Below are positions 45,700-56,175 of a stretch of DNA of 64,000 nucleotides, in pieces (position 1 is the stretch's first letter; every line of letters starts with the position of its first letter). The stretch spans positions 16,566-80,565 of the forward strand of contig DAHUYF010000029.1 of NCBI GenBank assembly GCA_027315365.1, given 5' to 3'. The notes beneath the pieces were generated by a model, which was not told the origin of the DNA, ran no database searches, and saw only the letters and a program-made list of their open reading frames with translations. A program made the position numbers and the translations under genes. Source of the DNA: Rhodospirillales bacterium. GTDB lineage: Bacteria; Pseudomonadota; Alphaproteobacteria; ATCC43930; CGMCC-115725.

Positions 45700-46611
45700 T
45701 CAGCGAACCGGGTCGGGAACGACGACCCTGGCGCCCCGCGCCGCCCGCGGCAGCGGCATGGCATTCTGCGGCAGCACGCCGCCGAGCCCGAAATCGACGA
45801 TGCGGACATACTCCATCCGCGACAGATCGGCATAAGGCTCGACGCGGATGATGCCGCTATCGACCGAGGCCACCACCCCCACCGGCACGCCCGGCGGGAA
45901 GATGCCGCCCGAGCCGTCGGTGACGATGCGCTCGCCGGGCTTGGCGGTGACGTTGATCGGGAGATAGAGCAGACGCGGCTGATCGGAATTGTCGCCCGCC
46001 ATCACCGCCCGCTCGCGCGAGCTGTCGAGCATCACCGGGATGTGCGAGTTGAGGTCGGTCAGCAGCAGGATGCGGGCGGCGCGGCCGCCGACCTCGGCGA
46101 CGCGGCCGACCAGCCCCTCGCCGGTCACCGCCGCCTGGCCGCGGGTCACGCCCTCGCGGCCGCCGGCGCTCACCAGCACGCTGCGGGCGAAGGCGCCGCC
46201 GGAATCGGCGATGATCTGCGCCGAGATGAAGCGCGGCGCGCCTTCGGGCACGAATTTCGTGAGATCGCGCAACCCGGCATTCTCGGTCTCCAGCCGGCGC
46301 GCCACGTCCTGCCATTGCAGCAGCCGGGCATTCTCCTCGCGCAGCCGCTCGTTCTCGCGATAGAGATCGAAGACGCCTTCGACATGCCGCACGCCCGAGG
46401 CCATGGTCGCCACCGGCTGGGCCAGCGCCTCCAGCAGCGGCGCGGCGGCATCGGCGATGACCACGCGCAGCCGGTCGAACAGCAGCACGTCGGCCTTGCC
46501 GAGGACGATGAACATCATGGACAGAAGGACCAGGAACGGCACGACGGCCCGCTGAGCCATCGCTCTGACCGGGGCTGTCAGCCTGTCAACCGCTCCCGAA
46601 CGTTCCCGCAC
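45700..46611 (-). CDS. mreC: rod-shape-determining protein MreC
   Basis: 303 residues from the GTG at 46611, which has GGAGC about 10 bases upstream; an ATG at 46560 (286 residues) and a TTG at 46656 are alternatives. One membrane helix (VVPFLVLLSMMFIVLG) is followed by a coiled coil (YRENERLREENARLLQWQ) and the MreC beta-barrel tandem (GLVGRVAEVGGRAARILLLT, GVPVGVVASVDSG). MreC sits in the periplasm and activates PBP2. Pro/Arg-rich C-terminal end. It is second in the operon after mreB. Confidence 0.92.
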   Translation of the reverse strand: MRERSGAVDRLTAPVRAMAQRAVVPFLVLLSMMFIVLGKADVLLFDRLRVVIADAAAPLLEALAQPVATMASGVRHVEGVFDLYRENERLREENARLLQWQDVARRLETENAGLRDLTKFVPEGAPRFISAQIIADSGGAFARSVLVSAGGREGVTRGQAAVTGEGLVGRVAEVGGRAARILLLTDLNSHIPVMLDSSRERAVMAGDNSDQPRLLYLPINVTAKPGERIVTDGSGGIFPPGVPVGVVASVDSGIIRVEPYADLSRMEYVRIVDFGLGGVLPQNAMPLPRAARGARVVVPDPVR

Positions 46612-46697
46612 GTTGCCTGCTCCACTTGGCCGGCCCCGCCCCGCCGGCTCTCTCAACCTTTAATGATCTACTTGAAGTTTTACATCGAAATGGGGGG

Positions 46698-47789
<1,092 letters not shown>

Positions 47790-47835
47790 TCAGGATGCGG
47801 CCCCAAGGGACCGCTCCCTTCGACCCTTGCTCCCG

Positions 47836-49413
47836 TCACGCCGACATGGCGGCGGGAGCGGTTTTTGCTCTCTTGGTCAAAAGCTTGTTCAAGGCGTGGA
47901 TATAGGCGCGGGCGGAGGCGACCAGCGTGTCGGGGTCGGAGCCCTGCCCGTTCACCGACTTGCCGCTCTCATCGAGCCGCACCGTGACTTCGGCCTGCGC
48001 GTCGGTGCCCTCGGTCACCGCATGCACCTGATAGAGCTGCAGGCGCGCGGCGTGGGGCACCATCTGCTTGATGGCGTTGAAGGTGGCGTCCACCGGGCCG
48101 TTGCCGGTGGTCTTCGCGGCATGGCGCTCGCCGTCGATGTCGAGTTCGAGCTCGGCGCTCTGCGGCCCCTTGGAGCCGGCGATCACCTGCAGCGAGACGA
48201 AGCGGACGCGGTCATGGCCGCGCACGACCTCGTCGTCGACCAAGGCCACGATGTCCTCGTCGTAGACGTCCTTCTTGCGGTCGGCGAGATCCTTGAAGCG
48301 GCGGAAGGTGTCGTTGACGGCGTTGTCGCCGAGATCGAAGCCCAGCTCCTTGAGCTTCATCTTGAAGGCGTGGCGGCCGGAATGCTTGCCCATCACCAGG
48401 CTGGACTTGGTCAGGCCGACCGATTCCGGGGTCATGATCTCGTAGGTGCCGGCGTGCTTCAGCATGCCGTCCTGGTGGATGCCGCTCTCATGGGCGAAGG
48501 CGTTGGCGCCGACGATCGCCTTGTTGGGCTGGACGACAAAGCCGGTGATGGCGGAGACCAGCCGCGAGGCGCGGGTGATCAATTCGGTCTTGACCCCGGT
48601 GGCATAGGGGAGGACGTCGTGGCGCGTCTTGAGCGCCATCACGATCTCCTCCATCGAGGCGTTGCCGGCGCGCTCGCCGAGGCCGTTGACGGTGCATTCG
48701 ACCTGGCGCGCGCCGGCGCCGATCGCCGCCAGCGAATTGGCCACCGCGAGGCCGAGATCGTTGTGGCAATGGACCGAGATCACCGCCTTGTCGATGTTGG
48801 GCACGCGCTCGAACAGCATGCGGATGAGCGCCGCGAACTCCTCCGGCACGGCATAACCTACCGTGTCCGGGACGTTGATGGTGCGGGCGCCGGCCTTGAT
48901 CGCGCTCTCGACGGTGCGGCAGAGGAAGTCGTGCTCGGTGCGCGAGCCGTCCTCGCAGGACCATTCGACGTCGGGGCAGAGGTTGCGCGCGTGGGTGACG
49001 CTGTCGATCACCGCCTGATGCACCTGCTCCGGCTCCATCTGGAGCTTCCATTTCATGTGCAGCGGCGAGGTCGAGATGAAGGTGTGGATGCGCGGGCGCG
49101 CCGCGTGCTGCACCGCTTCCCAGGCGCGGTCGATGTCCATGCGCCCGGCGCGGGAGAGGCCGCAGACGGCCGAGCCCTTGACCAGCTTGGCGATCTCGCG
49201 CACCGCCTCGAAATCGCCGTTGGAGGCGATCGGGAAGCCGGCCTCGATGACGTCGACGCCCATCTCCTCGAGCAGCAGGGCGATCTTGATCTTCTCGTCG
49301 AGATTCATCGACGCGCCGGGCGACTGCTCGCCGTCGCGCAGCGTGGTGTCGAAGATGACGACGCGGCTGCCGGACGGTCCGGCGGCGGCGGTGCGGGTCG
49401 TGGTAGCGCTCAT
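47836..49413 (-). CDS. leuA: 2-isopropylmalate synthase
   Basis: 525 residues. FDTTLRDGEQSPG opens the TIM barrel (catalytic Arg-Asp), HCHNDLGLAVANS holds the metal His pair, and GERAGNASMEEIVMALK follows. The C-terminal regulatory domain (about 395-510) is present, so leucine feedback inhibition is expected. It makes 2-isopropylmalate from acetyl-CoA and 2-ketoisovalerate, the first step of leucine synthesis. The GAGAGGA ribosome site is clear. The leader contains a long hairpin that may be an attenuator. It follows ilvBNC with a repeat-rich gap. Confidence 0.97.
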   Translation of the reverse strand: MSATTTRTAAAGPSGSRVVIFDTTLRDGEQSPGASMNLDEKIKIALLLEEMGVDVIEAGFPIASNGDFEAVREIAKLVKGSAVCGLSRAGRMDIDRAWEAVQHAARPRIHTFISTSPLHMKWKLQMEPEQVHQAVIDSVTHARNLCPDVEWSCEDGSRTEHDFLCRTVESAIKAGARTINVPDTVGYAVPEEFAALIRMLFERVPNIDKAVISVHCHNDLGLAVANSLAAIGAGARQVECTVNGLGERAGNASMEEIVMALKTRHDVLPYATGVKTELITRASRLVSAITGFVVQPNKAIVGANAFAHESGIHQDGMLKHAGTYEIMTPESVGLTKSSLVMGKHSGRHAFKMKLKELGFDLGDNAVNDTFRRFKDLADRKKDVYDEDIVALVDDEVVRGHDRVRFVSLQVIAGSKGPQSAELELDIDGERHAAKTTGNGPVDATFNAIKQMVPHAARLQLYQVHAVTEGTDAQAEVTVRLDESGKSVNGQGSDPDTLVASARAYIHALNKLLTKRAKTAPAAMSA

Positions 49414-49464
49414 CGCGCAAATCCTCTCGTTCTGGAGCAGCGGGGCGGCTGTGACGACGAAAGC

Positions 49465-49510
49465 CCCCTGAACGCGGCGCGCCCCGACGGGACGCGACTG
49501 CGTTCAGGGG
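49465..49510 (-). promoter_or_regulatory. long hairpin in the leuA leader (possible attenuator)
   Basis: On the minus strand CCCCTGAACGC at 49500-49510 pairs with GCGTTCAGGGG at 49465-49475, a perfect 11-bp stem closing a GC-rich 24-base loop, followed by GCTTTCGT. It lies about 50 bases before the leuA ATG. A possible 46-codon leader frame starts near 49642 and ends inside the first arm, but it is not leucine-rich enough to be a clear leader peptide. Function as attenuator is an inference. Confidence 0.5.
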
Positions 49511-49783
49511 CGGCTAAGTCGCAACGCCCCATCACTCCCCCGCAGAGCCAGGAGACCACGGACCCCCGGCAGCGCACAGGCGTCGACGGCCCGGCGCTGC
49601 TGCGCCCGGTTCCGCCTGCTCCATGCCGCCTTGCCGATCATCTCGCTCGCTTGCCCTGCTGGCCTCCAACCCCCTCGGGCTGGTGCCCTACCTTGCGCCC
49701 CCGCGCCTTAACATTCCCTTAAAGTTAACGGCGCAACGCAGGGGTATCTTTATCGCCTTTTGGCCAGTCCCCGCAAGGTTTTC

Positions 49784-49852
49784 CCGCGCGACGCGAAGCG
49801 TCGTCGCGAGCGGGTGCCAGCGGGTGCTCTCGCAACCGCGAAAGCCCGCACC
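49784..49852 (-). repeat. two-hairpin intergenic repeat, copy A
   Basis: On the minus strand: GTGCGGGCTTTCGCGGTTGC, a 4-base loop GAGA, GCACCCGC, then CTCGCGACGACGC and TTCGCGTCGCG. It matches the family seen at 55.0, 55.1 and 61.3 kb, with one mispaired position in the first stem. It lies in the gap between ilvC and leuA, inverted with respect to copy B. Confidence 0.8.
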
Positions 49853-49872
49853 GCCCGGACTGGCCGCGACGC

Positions 49873-50004
49873 CCCCTCACCCCTCCGGCGCTTAGCGCCG
49901 AGCCCCTCGTCGATCCGCTTCGCGGCTCGCCCCCCAGGGGAGAGGGACCGAAAGCGCTCGGCGATCTCCCTCTCCCCCTTGCGGCAGAGGGTCGGGGTGA
50001 GGGG
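49873..50004. repeat. 132-bp palindromic (MITE-like) intergenic element
   Basis: Perfect 11-bp terminal inverted repeats CCCCTCACCCC (49873-49883) and GGGGTGAGGGG (49994-50004), and an inner perfect pair GGGGAGAGGGA (49937-49947) and TCCCTCTCCCC (49967-49977). No coding capacity. This CCCTCACCCC...CTCTCCCC design is common between genes in many proteobacteria (recall). It is flanked by repeat copies A and B in opposite orientation. Confidence 0.8.
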
Positions 50005-50019
50005 TAGCAGCGCGGCTAG

Positions 50020-50072
50020 CCCGCACCGTGCGGGCTCTCGCGGTTGCTGGCGCAACCGCTGGCGTCCGCCAA

Positions 50073-50090
<18 letters not shown>
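50020..50090 (+). repeat. two-hairpin intergenic repeat, copy B (3' part altered)
   Basis: GCACCGTGCGGGCTCTCGCGG and TTGC, then TGGC and GCAACCGCTGGCGTCCGCC. The first stem GCGGTTGC/GCAACCGC is perfect. The second module is replaced by ACTGGCGCGACGCGCTAGT, which forms the ilvC-end hairpin. Related to copies A, C, D, E and F. Confidence 0.8.
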
Positions 50091-51672
<1,582 letters not shown>

Positions 51673-53436
51673 TCAGACGAGGACCATGCCCTCTTCCGAT
51701 ACCGGCCCCGCCGCCTTCTTGTCCTCGGGCCCGAGCAGCATCTCGTTATGCGCCGCGCCCGAGGGGATCATCGGGAAGCAGTTCTCGTGCTCATCGACCG
51801 CGACGTCGACGATGACCGCCTTGTCCACCGCCAGCATCTCCTTGATGACGCGGTCGACATCCTCGGGCCTGGTGGCGCGCAGCCCGACCGCCCCGAACGC
51901 CTCGGCGAGCTTGACGAAATCCGGCAGCGCGGCGGAGTAGCTCTCGGAGTAGCGGCCGCCATGCATCAGCTCCTGCCACTGCCGGACCATGCCCATGTAC
52001 TGGTTGTTGAGGATGAAGATCTTGACCGGCAGCCGGTACTGGCAGGCGGTCGACATCTCCTGGATGTTCATCAGGATCGAGGCCTCGCCGGCGATGTCGA
52101 CGACCAGCGCGTCGGGATGGGCGATCTGGACGCCGACCGCCGCCGGCAGGCCGTAGCCCATGGTGCCGAGGCCGCCCGAGGTCATCCAGTGGCAGGGCTG
52201 CTCGAATTTGAAGAACTGCGCCGCCCACATCTGGTGCTGGCCGACCTCGGTGGTGACGTAGATGTCCCGGCCGCGGGTGAGCTGGTAGAGGCGCTCGATG
52301 GCGTATTGCGGCTTGATCACCTTGTCGGTGCCGACATAGGCGAGGCAGTCGCGCGCGCGCCAGCCCTCGATCTCCTTCCACCACGCCGCCAGCGCCTCCT
52401 GGTTCGGCTTGAAGCGCCGCGCCTTCAGCCCGGCGAGGATCGCCTCCAGCGCGTTCCCGGCATCGCTCACCAGCGGCACGTCGACGCGCACGTTCTTGTT
52501 GATCGAGGACGGGTCGATGTCGATGTGGATCTTCTTGGAATGGGGCGAGAAGGCGTTGAGCCGGCCGGTGACGCGGTCGTCGAAGCGCGAGCCGACCGCG
52601 ATCATGAGGTCGCAGCCATGCATGGCGAGGTTGGCCTCGTAGGTGCCGTGCATGCCGACCATGCCGAGGAACTGCCGCTCCGAGGCGGGCAAGGCGCCGA
52701 GCCCCATCAGCGTCAGCGTGCAGGGATACCCGGTGATGCGCACCAGCTCGGCGAACAGCGCGCAGGCGCGCGGCCCGGAATTGATGATGCCGCCGCCGCC
52801 GTAGAAGACCGGGCGCTTGGCCGCGGCGATGAGCGCCACCGCCTCGTCGATGCGCGCCGCGTCGGGCGTTACCTGCGGCCGGTAGGTCTTGTGCTGCACC
52901 GTCTCGGGACCGCGATAGGTGCCGAGCGCGAAGAGCACGTCCTTTGGGAGGTCCACCACCACCGGGCCCGGCCGCCCGGTGCGCGCGACGTGGAAGGCCT
53001 CGTGCAGGATGCGGGCGAGGTCGTTCACATCCTTGACGAGATAATTGTGCTTGGTGCAGGGCCGGGTGATGCCGGTGGTGTCGGCCTCCTGGAAGGCGTC
53101 GTTGCCGATGAGATGGGTCGGCACCTGCCCGGTCAGGCAGACCAGCGGCACGGAATCCATCAGCGCGTCGGTGAGGCCGGTCACGGCATTGGTGGCGCCG
53201 GGGCCGCTGGTGACCAGCACCACGCCGACCTTGCCGGTGCTGCGCGCGTAGCCCTCGGCGGCATGCACCGCCCCCTGCTCGTGGCGCACCAGGATGTGGC
53301 GCAGGTGGTTCTGCTTGAAGAGGGCGTCGTAGATCGGCAGGACGGCGCCGCCGGGATAGCCGAAAACGACATCAACGCCCTGGTCGCCCAGCGCCTTGAT
53401 GATCATCTCCGCCCCCGCCATCTGCTCCGTCGCCAT
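51673..53436 (-). CDS. ilvB: acetolactate synthase large (catalytic) subunit
   Basis: 587 residues from ATG 53436 (MATEQMAGAEMIIKAL). The ThDP-binding N-terminal VFGYPGGAVLPIYDAL has the catalytic Glu region, SGPGATNAVTGL follows, and the C-terminal ThDP/Mg motif is GDASI-like (DIAGEASILMNIQEMST), with GTMGYGLPAAVG. It condenses two pyruvates, or pyruvate and 2-ketobutyrate. The 116-base leader before it holds GGGCAGCCC-type hairpins but no obvious leader peptide. It is first of ilvBNC. Confidence 0.97.
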   Translation of the reverse strand: MATEQMAGAEMIIKALGDQGVDVVFGYPGGAVLPIYDALFKQNHLRHILVRHEQGAVHAAEGYARSTGKVGVVLVTSGPGATNAVTGLTDALMDSVPLVCLTGQVPTHLIGNDAFQEADTTGITRPCTKHNYLVKDVNDLARILHEAFHVARTGRPGPVVVDLPKDVLFALGTYRGPETVQHKTYRPQVTPDAARIDEAVALIAAAKRPVFYGGGGIINSGPRACALFAELVRITGYPCTLTLMGLGALPASERQFLGMVGMHGTYEANLAMHGCDLMIAVGSRFDDRVTGRLNAFSPHSKKIHIDIDPSSINKNVRVDVPLVSDAGNALEAILAGLKARRFKPNQEALAAWWKEIEGWRARDCLAYVGTDKVIKPQYAIERLYQLTRGRDIYVTTEVGQHQMWAAQFFKFEQPCHWMTSGGLGTMGYGLPAAVGVQIAHPDALVVDIAGEASILMNIQEMSTACQYRLPVKIFILNNQYMGMVRQWQELMHGGRYSESYSAALPDFVKLAEAFGAVGLRATRPEDVDRVIKEMLAVDKAVIVDVAVDEHENCFPMIPSGAAHNEMLLGPEDKKAAGPVSEEGMVLV

Positions 53437-53552
53437 GACACCGCTCCCAGCCGAAAAAGCGCGCAGAACCACAGGTTCGTGCCGCGGCGGGCGGGCTGCC
53501 CACCGCTCGGTTGGAACGACTCGTCCCGCGCGAAGGCGGCCACCCTAGAGGG

Positions 53553-54503
53553 CTAGGACTTAATGGTCAACAGAAACTGACGAATAAATGAAAAAACTGC
53601 CGGCAGCAAACTTTCCGAAAATTGCTCATTCAGGACCAGCTTCCTGAGCCTTTCCGTCTCCGGAAGCTGGCGCCGGAACCAGGTGTACTGGCGCTTGGCA
53701 TAGCGCCGCGTCGCCTGCTGGGCGGCGGCGGTCGCCTGCTCGCGGCCGAGGCGGCCGGCCAGCGCGTCCGCCAGCTCGCGCACCCCCACCGCCTTCATCG
53801 CCGGCAGAGCGGGGTCGAGGCCGCGCGCCAGCAGCGCCGCCACCTCCGCTTCGGCGCCCGCCGCCATCATGGCGCGAAAGCGCGCATCGCAGCCGGCGTA
53901 GAGCGCCTCGCGCGGCGGCAGCAGCAGGATCGCCGCGGCCTCGATCGCCGGTGCAGCCTGGGCGCGCCGCCAGGCGGCGAGCCCCTGCCCGGTCGCCGCC
54001 GCCACCTCATAGGCGCGGACCAGCCGCTGCGTGTCGCCGGGCGCGAGGCGCTCCGCGGCCTCGGGATCGAGCCGGGCCAGCGCGGCGCGGAATCCCGCAC
54101 CGCCGAGCCGGGCATGGAGCGTCCGCGCCTCCTGCCGCGCGCCCGGCGGCAGCGGCGGCACCGGCGCCAGGCCGTCGAGCAGCGCGCGCAGATAGAGCCC
54201 GGTGCCGCCGACCAGCAGCGGCAGCCGGCCCGCGGCCCGGGCCGCCGCGATCTCCGCCATGGCCGCTTCGCGCCAGCGGCCGGCCGAACAGGACTCGGCG
54301 GCGTCGACGGTGCCGTAGAGACGGTGCGGCGCGCGGGCGAGCGTCGCCGGTCCCGGCCGCGCCGTCAGCACGTCGAGGTCGCGATAGACCTGCATGCTGT
54401 CGGCATTGATGACCGTGCCGCCGAACGCCTCGGCCAGCGCCAGCGCCAGCGCCGATTTGCCGCTGGCGGTGGGACCGGCGATGATGACGACGGAGGCGGC
54501 CAT
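53553..54503 (-). CDS. miaA: tRNA dimethylallyltransferase
   Basis: 316 residues. The P-loop GPTASGKS is at 10-17, then ADSMQVYRDLDVLTARP with the catalytic region and GGTGLYLRALLDGL, all MiaA hallmarks, plus KAVGVRELADAL and TRRYAKRQYTWFRRQ near the C-terminus. MiaA attaches dimethylallyl to N6 of A37 in tRNAs reading UNN codons. It lies 116 bases upstream of ilvB on the same strand, so readthrough into the ilv genes is possible. It is divergent from the GFA gene. Confidence 0.96.
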   Translation of the reverse strand: MAASVVIIAGPTASGKSALALALAEAFGGTVINADSMQVYRDLDVLTARPGPATLARAPHRLYGTVDAAESCSAGRWREAAMAEIAAARAAGRLPLLVGGTGLYLRALLDGLAPVPPLPPGARQEARTLHARLGGAGFRAALARLDPEAAERLAPGDTQRLVRAYEVAAATGQGLAAWRRAQAAPAIEAAAILLLPPREALYAGCDARFRAMMAAGAEAEVAALLARGLDPALPAMKAVGVRELADALAGRLGREQATAAAQQATRRYAKRQYTWFRRQLPETERLRKLVLNEQFSESLLPAVFSFIRQFLLTIKS

Positions 54504-54632
54504 GGGGGCTTTTTAGCACCCTGGCGCGAACCGGACAGGTGGCCGACATCAAACCCTCCATTGGCCCTCAAGGGGGAGGTCGATGTTGCGGGTCGGCGCT
54601 GGAATGCGTGACGGTCGCGAGGACGAAGCGGG

Positions 54633-55025
54633 ATGACTGAGACTTACGAAGGCGGCTGCCATTGCGGGCGGGTGCGGTTTCGCGTCACCGCCGAGCTGGC
54701 GCGGGTGACGGCCTGCAACTGCTCGGTCTGCACGAAAAAGGCCTTCCTGCACCTCATCGTCGCGCCGGAGCAGTTCGAGCTGCTGCGCGGCGCGGACGAT
54801 CTCGCCTCCTACCGCTTCAACACCGGGACGGCCGAGCACCGCTTCTGCCGGCATTGCGGCGTCCATCCCTTCTATGTGCCGCGCTCCGATCCCGACAAGA
54901 TCGACGTCAACGCCCGCTGCCTCGACGGCGTCGATCCCGACGCCCTCGCGCTCGAGCGCTTCGACGGGCGGAACTGGGAAGACGCGATGAAGGGGTCGGT
55001 GCCCTGGCGGCAGCACCGAGAATAG
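54633..55025 (+). CDS. GFA/CENP-V-family zinc-binding protein
   Basis: 130 residues. Zinc ligands are arranged as in the GFA family: GGCHCG (Cys9, Cys11), CNCSVC with three cysteines at about 29-34, and FCRHCGVHPFY near residue 72-82. Some members convert formaldehyde plus glutathione; many others have no proven activity. The gene stands alone between divergent miaA and serB. It is followed by two tandem copies of the intergenic repeat. Confidence 0.92.
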   Translation: MTETYEGGCHCGRVRFRVTAELARVTACNCSVCTKKAFLHLIVAPEQFELLRGADDLASYRFNTGTAEHRFCRHCGVHPFYVPRSDPDKIDVNARCLDGVDPDALALERFDGRNWEDAMKGSVPWRQHRE

Positions 55026-55030
55026 TCCGC

Positions 55031-55104
55031 ACGGGTGCGGGCTCTCGCGGTTGCAAGAACAACCGCTGGCGCCCGCCGGCGACGACGCTTCGCGTCGCGC
55101 CGGT
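55031..55104 (+). repeat. two-hairpin intergenic repeat, copy C
   Basis: 74 bases. ACGGGTGCGGGCTCTC leads to stem GCGGTTG/CAACCGC, flanked by outer CGGGC/GCCCG pairing, then the second hairpin GGCGACGACGC-TTC-GCGTCGCGCC with one bulged A. It differs from copy D at a single base and starts 93 bases upstream of it. Lies between the GFA gene and serB. Confidence 0.88.
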
Positions 55105-55123
55105 GGTCAGGAGAATCGCCCCC

Positions 55124-55197
55124 ACGGGTGCGGGCTCTCGCGGTTGCAAGAGCAACCGCTGGCGCCCGCCGGCGACGACGCTTCGCGTCGCGCCGGT
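55124..55197 (+). repeat. two-hairpin intergenic repeat, copy D
   Basis: 74 bases, 73 identical to copy C. Here the first stem is a perfect GCGGTTGC/GCAACCGC with loop AAGA. It ends 44 bases before the serB ATG, so if serB is transcribed from within the GFA gap both hairpin pairs are in its leader. Confidence 0.88.
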
Positions 55198-55241
55198 CGT
55201 GCCGACTTGTTTTTCACGGAGGGGTCGCCGATAAAGCGCGC

Positions 55242-56153
55242 ATGGCCGCCAACGTCCTGACCCTGATCGCCGCGCCGCAAGCCGCGGCGCAGGCGAGCCT
55301 CGCCGCCGACGCGGTGGTGGAGGCACTGCGGCGGCTGGGCGCCGGCGTGGCGGCGCGGCGGTGGCTGGCGCCCGACATCGCCTGCGACATCCCGTTCGAC
55401 GACCTCGACGCCGACCAGGCCGACGCCGCGGCCCGCGCGGCGCTGGCGCGGCTGGGCCACCCCGCCATCGACCTGGTGGCGCAGCCCGCCGCCGACCGGC
55501 GCAAGCGCCTGCTGCTGGCGGATATGGAATCCACCATCATCGCCAACGAGATGCTCGACGAGCTCGGCGATCTCCTGGGACTGCGCGAGCGGATCGCCGA
55601 TATCACCCGGCGGGCGATGAACGACGAGCTCGACTTCGCCGCCGCACTGCGCGAGCGCGTGGCGCTGCTCAAGGGCACGTCCGAGGCGGCGCTCGCCGAA
55701 GCCGGGGCGCGCATCCGCATCACCCCCGGCGCGCCGGCGCTGGTCGCCACGATGCGCGCGCATGGCGCCTGCGCCGCGCTGGTCTCCGGCGGTTTCCGCG
55801 TCTATACCGGCCGCATCCGCGCCGAGCTCGGCTTCGATCTCGACATCGCCAACGAGATCCTGGTCGAGGACGGCCGGCTTTCGGGCGCGGTGCGCGAGCC
55901 GATCCTCGGGCGCGACGGCAAGCTCGCGAGCCTGAAGCGGCTGGCGGCCGAGCGCGGCCTGCCGCTCGCCGCGACGCTGGCGGTGGGCGACGGCGCCAAC
56001 GACATCGAGATGATCGAGGCCGCCGGCCTCGGCGTCGCCTACCACGCCAAGCCCGCACTCGCCCGGCGCGCGCGCTCGCGCATCGATCACGCCGATCTCA
56101 CCGCGCTCCTCTACATCCAGGGCTACAGCACCGAGGAGATCGTCGCCGGCTAG
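55242..56153 (+). CDS. serB: phosphoserine phosphatase (HAD family)
   Basis: 303 residues from ATG 55242, with GGAGG about 17 bases upstream. Residues 1-85 are the ACT-like regulatory part, then the HAD core: nucleophile D94 in LADMEST (E96 replaces the usual second Asp), VALLKGTSEAAL, TMRAHGACAALVSGGFRVYT (split: TMRAHGACAALV and SGGFRVYT, with the Ser of motif II), Lys in RDGKLASL, and GDGANDIEMI (motif III/IV). It makes serine from phosphoserine. The Asp to Glu change is unusual. Divergent-free: convergent with degP, and a hairpin overlaps its stop. Confidence 0.93.
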   Translation: MAANVLTLIAAPQAAAQASLAADAVVEALRRLGAGVAARRWLAPDIACDIPFDDLDADQADAAARAALARLGHPAIDLVAQPAADRRKRLLLADMESTIIANEMLDELGDLLGLRERIADITRRAMNDELDFAAALRERVALLKGTSEAALAEAGARIRITPGAPALVATMRAHGACAALVSGGFRVYTGRIRAELGFDLDIANEILVEDGRLSGAVREPILGRDGKLASLKRLAAERGLPLAATLAVGDGANDIEMIEAAGLGVAYHAKPALARRARSRIDHADLTALLYIQGYSTEEIVAG

Positions 56154-56175
56154 GCGCGACGCTGCGCGTCGCGCC
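56153..56175. terminator. 10-bp hairpin between convergent serB and degP
   Basis: GGCGCGACGC-TGC-GCGTCGCGCC, a perfect 10-bp stem beginning in the serB TAG and ending at the degP stop. No T-tract follows. Its bases are those of the second module of the two-hairpin repeats, so it may derive from that family. Probable bidirectional transcription block. Confidence 0.65.
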
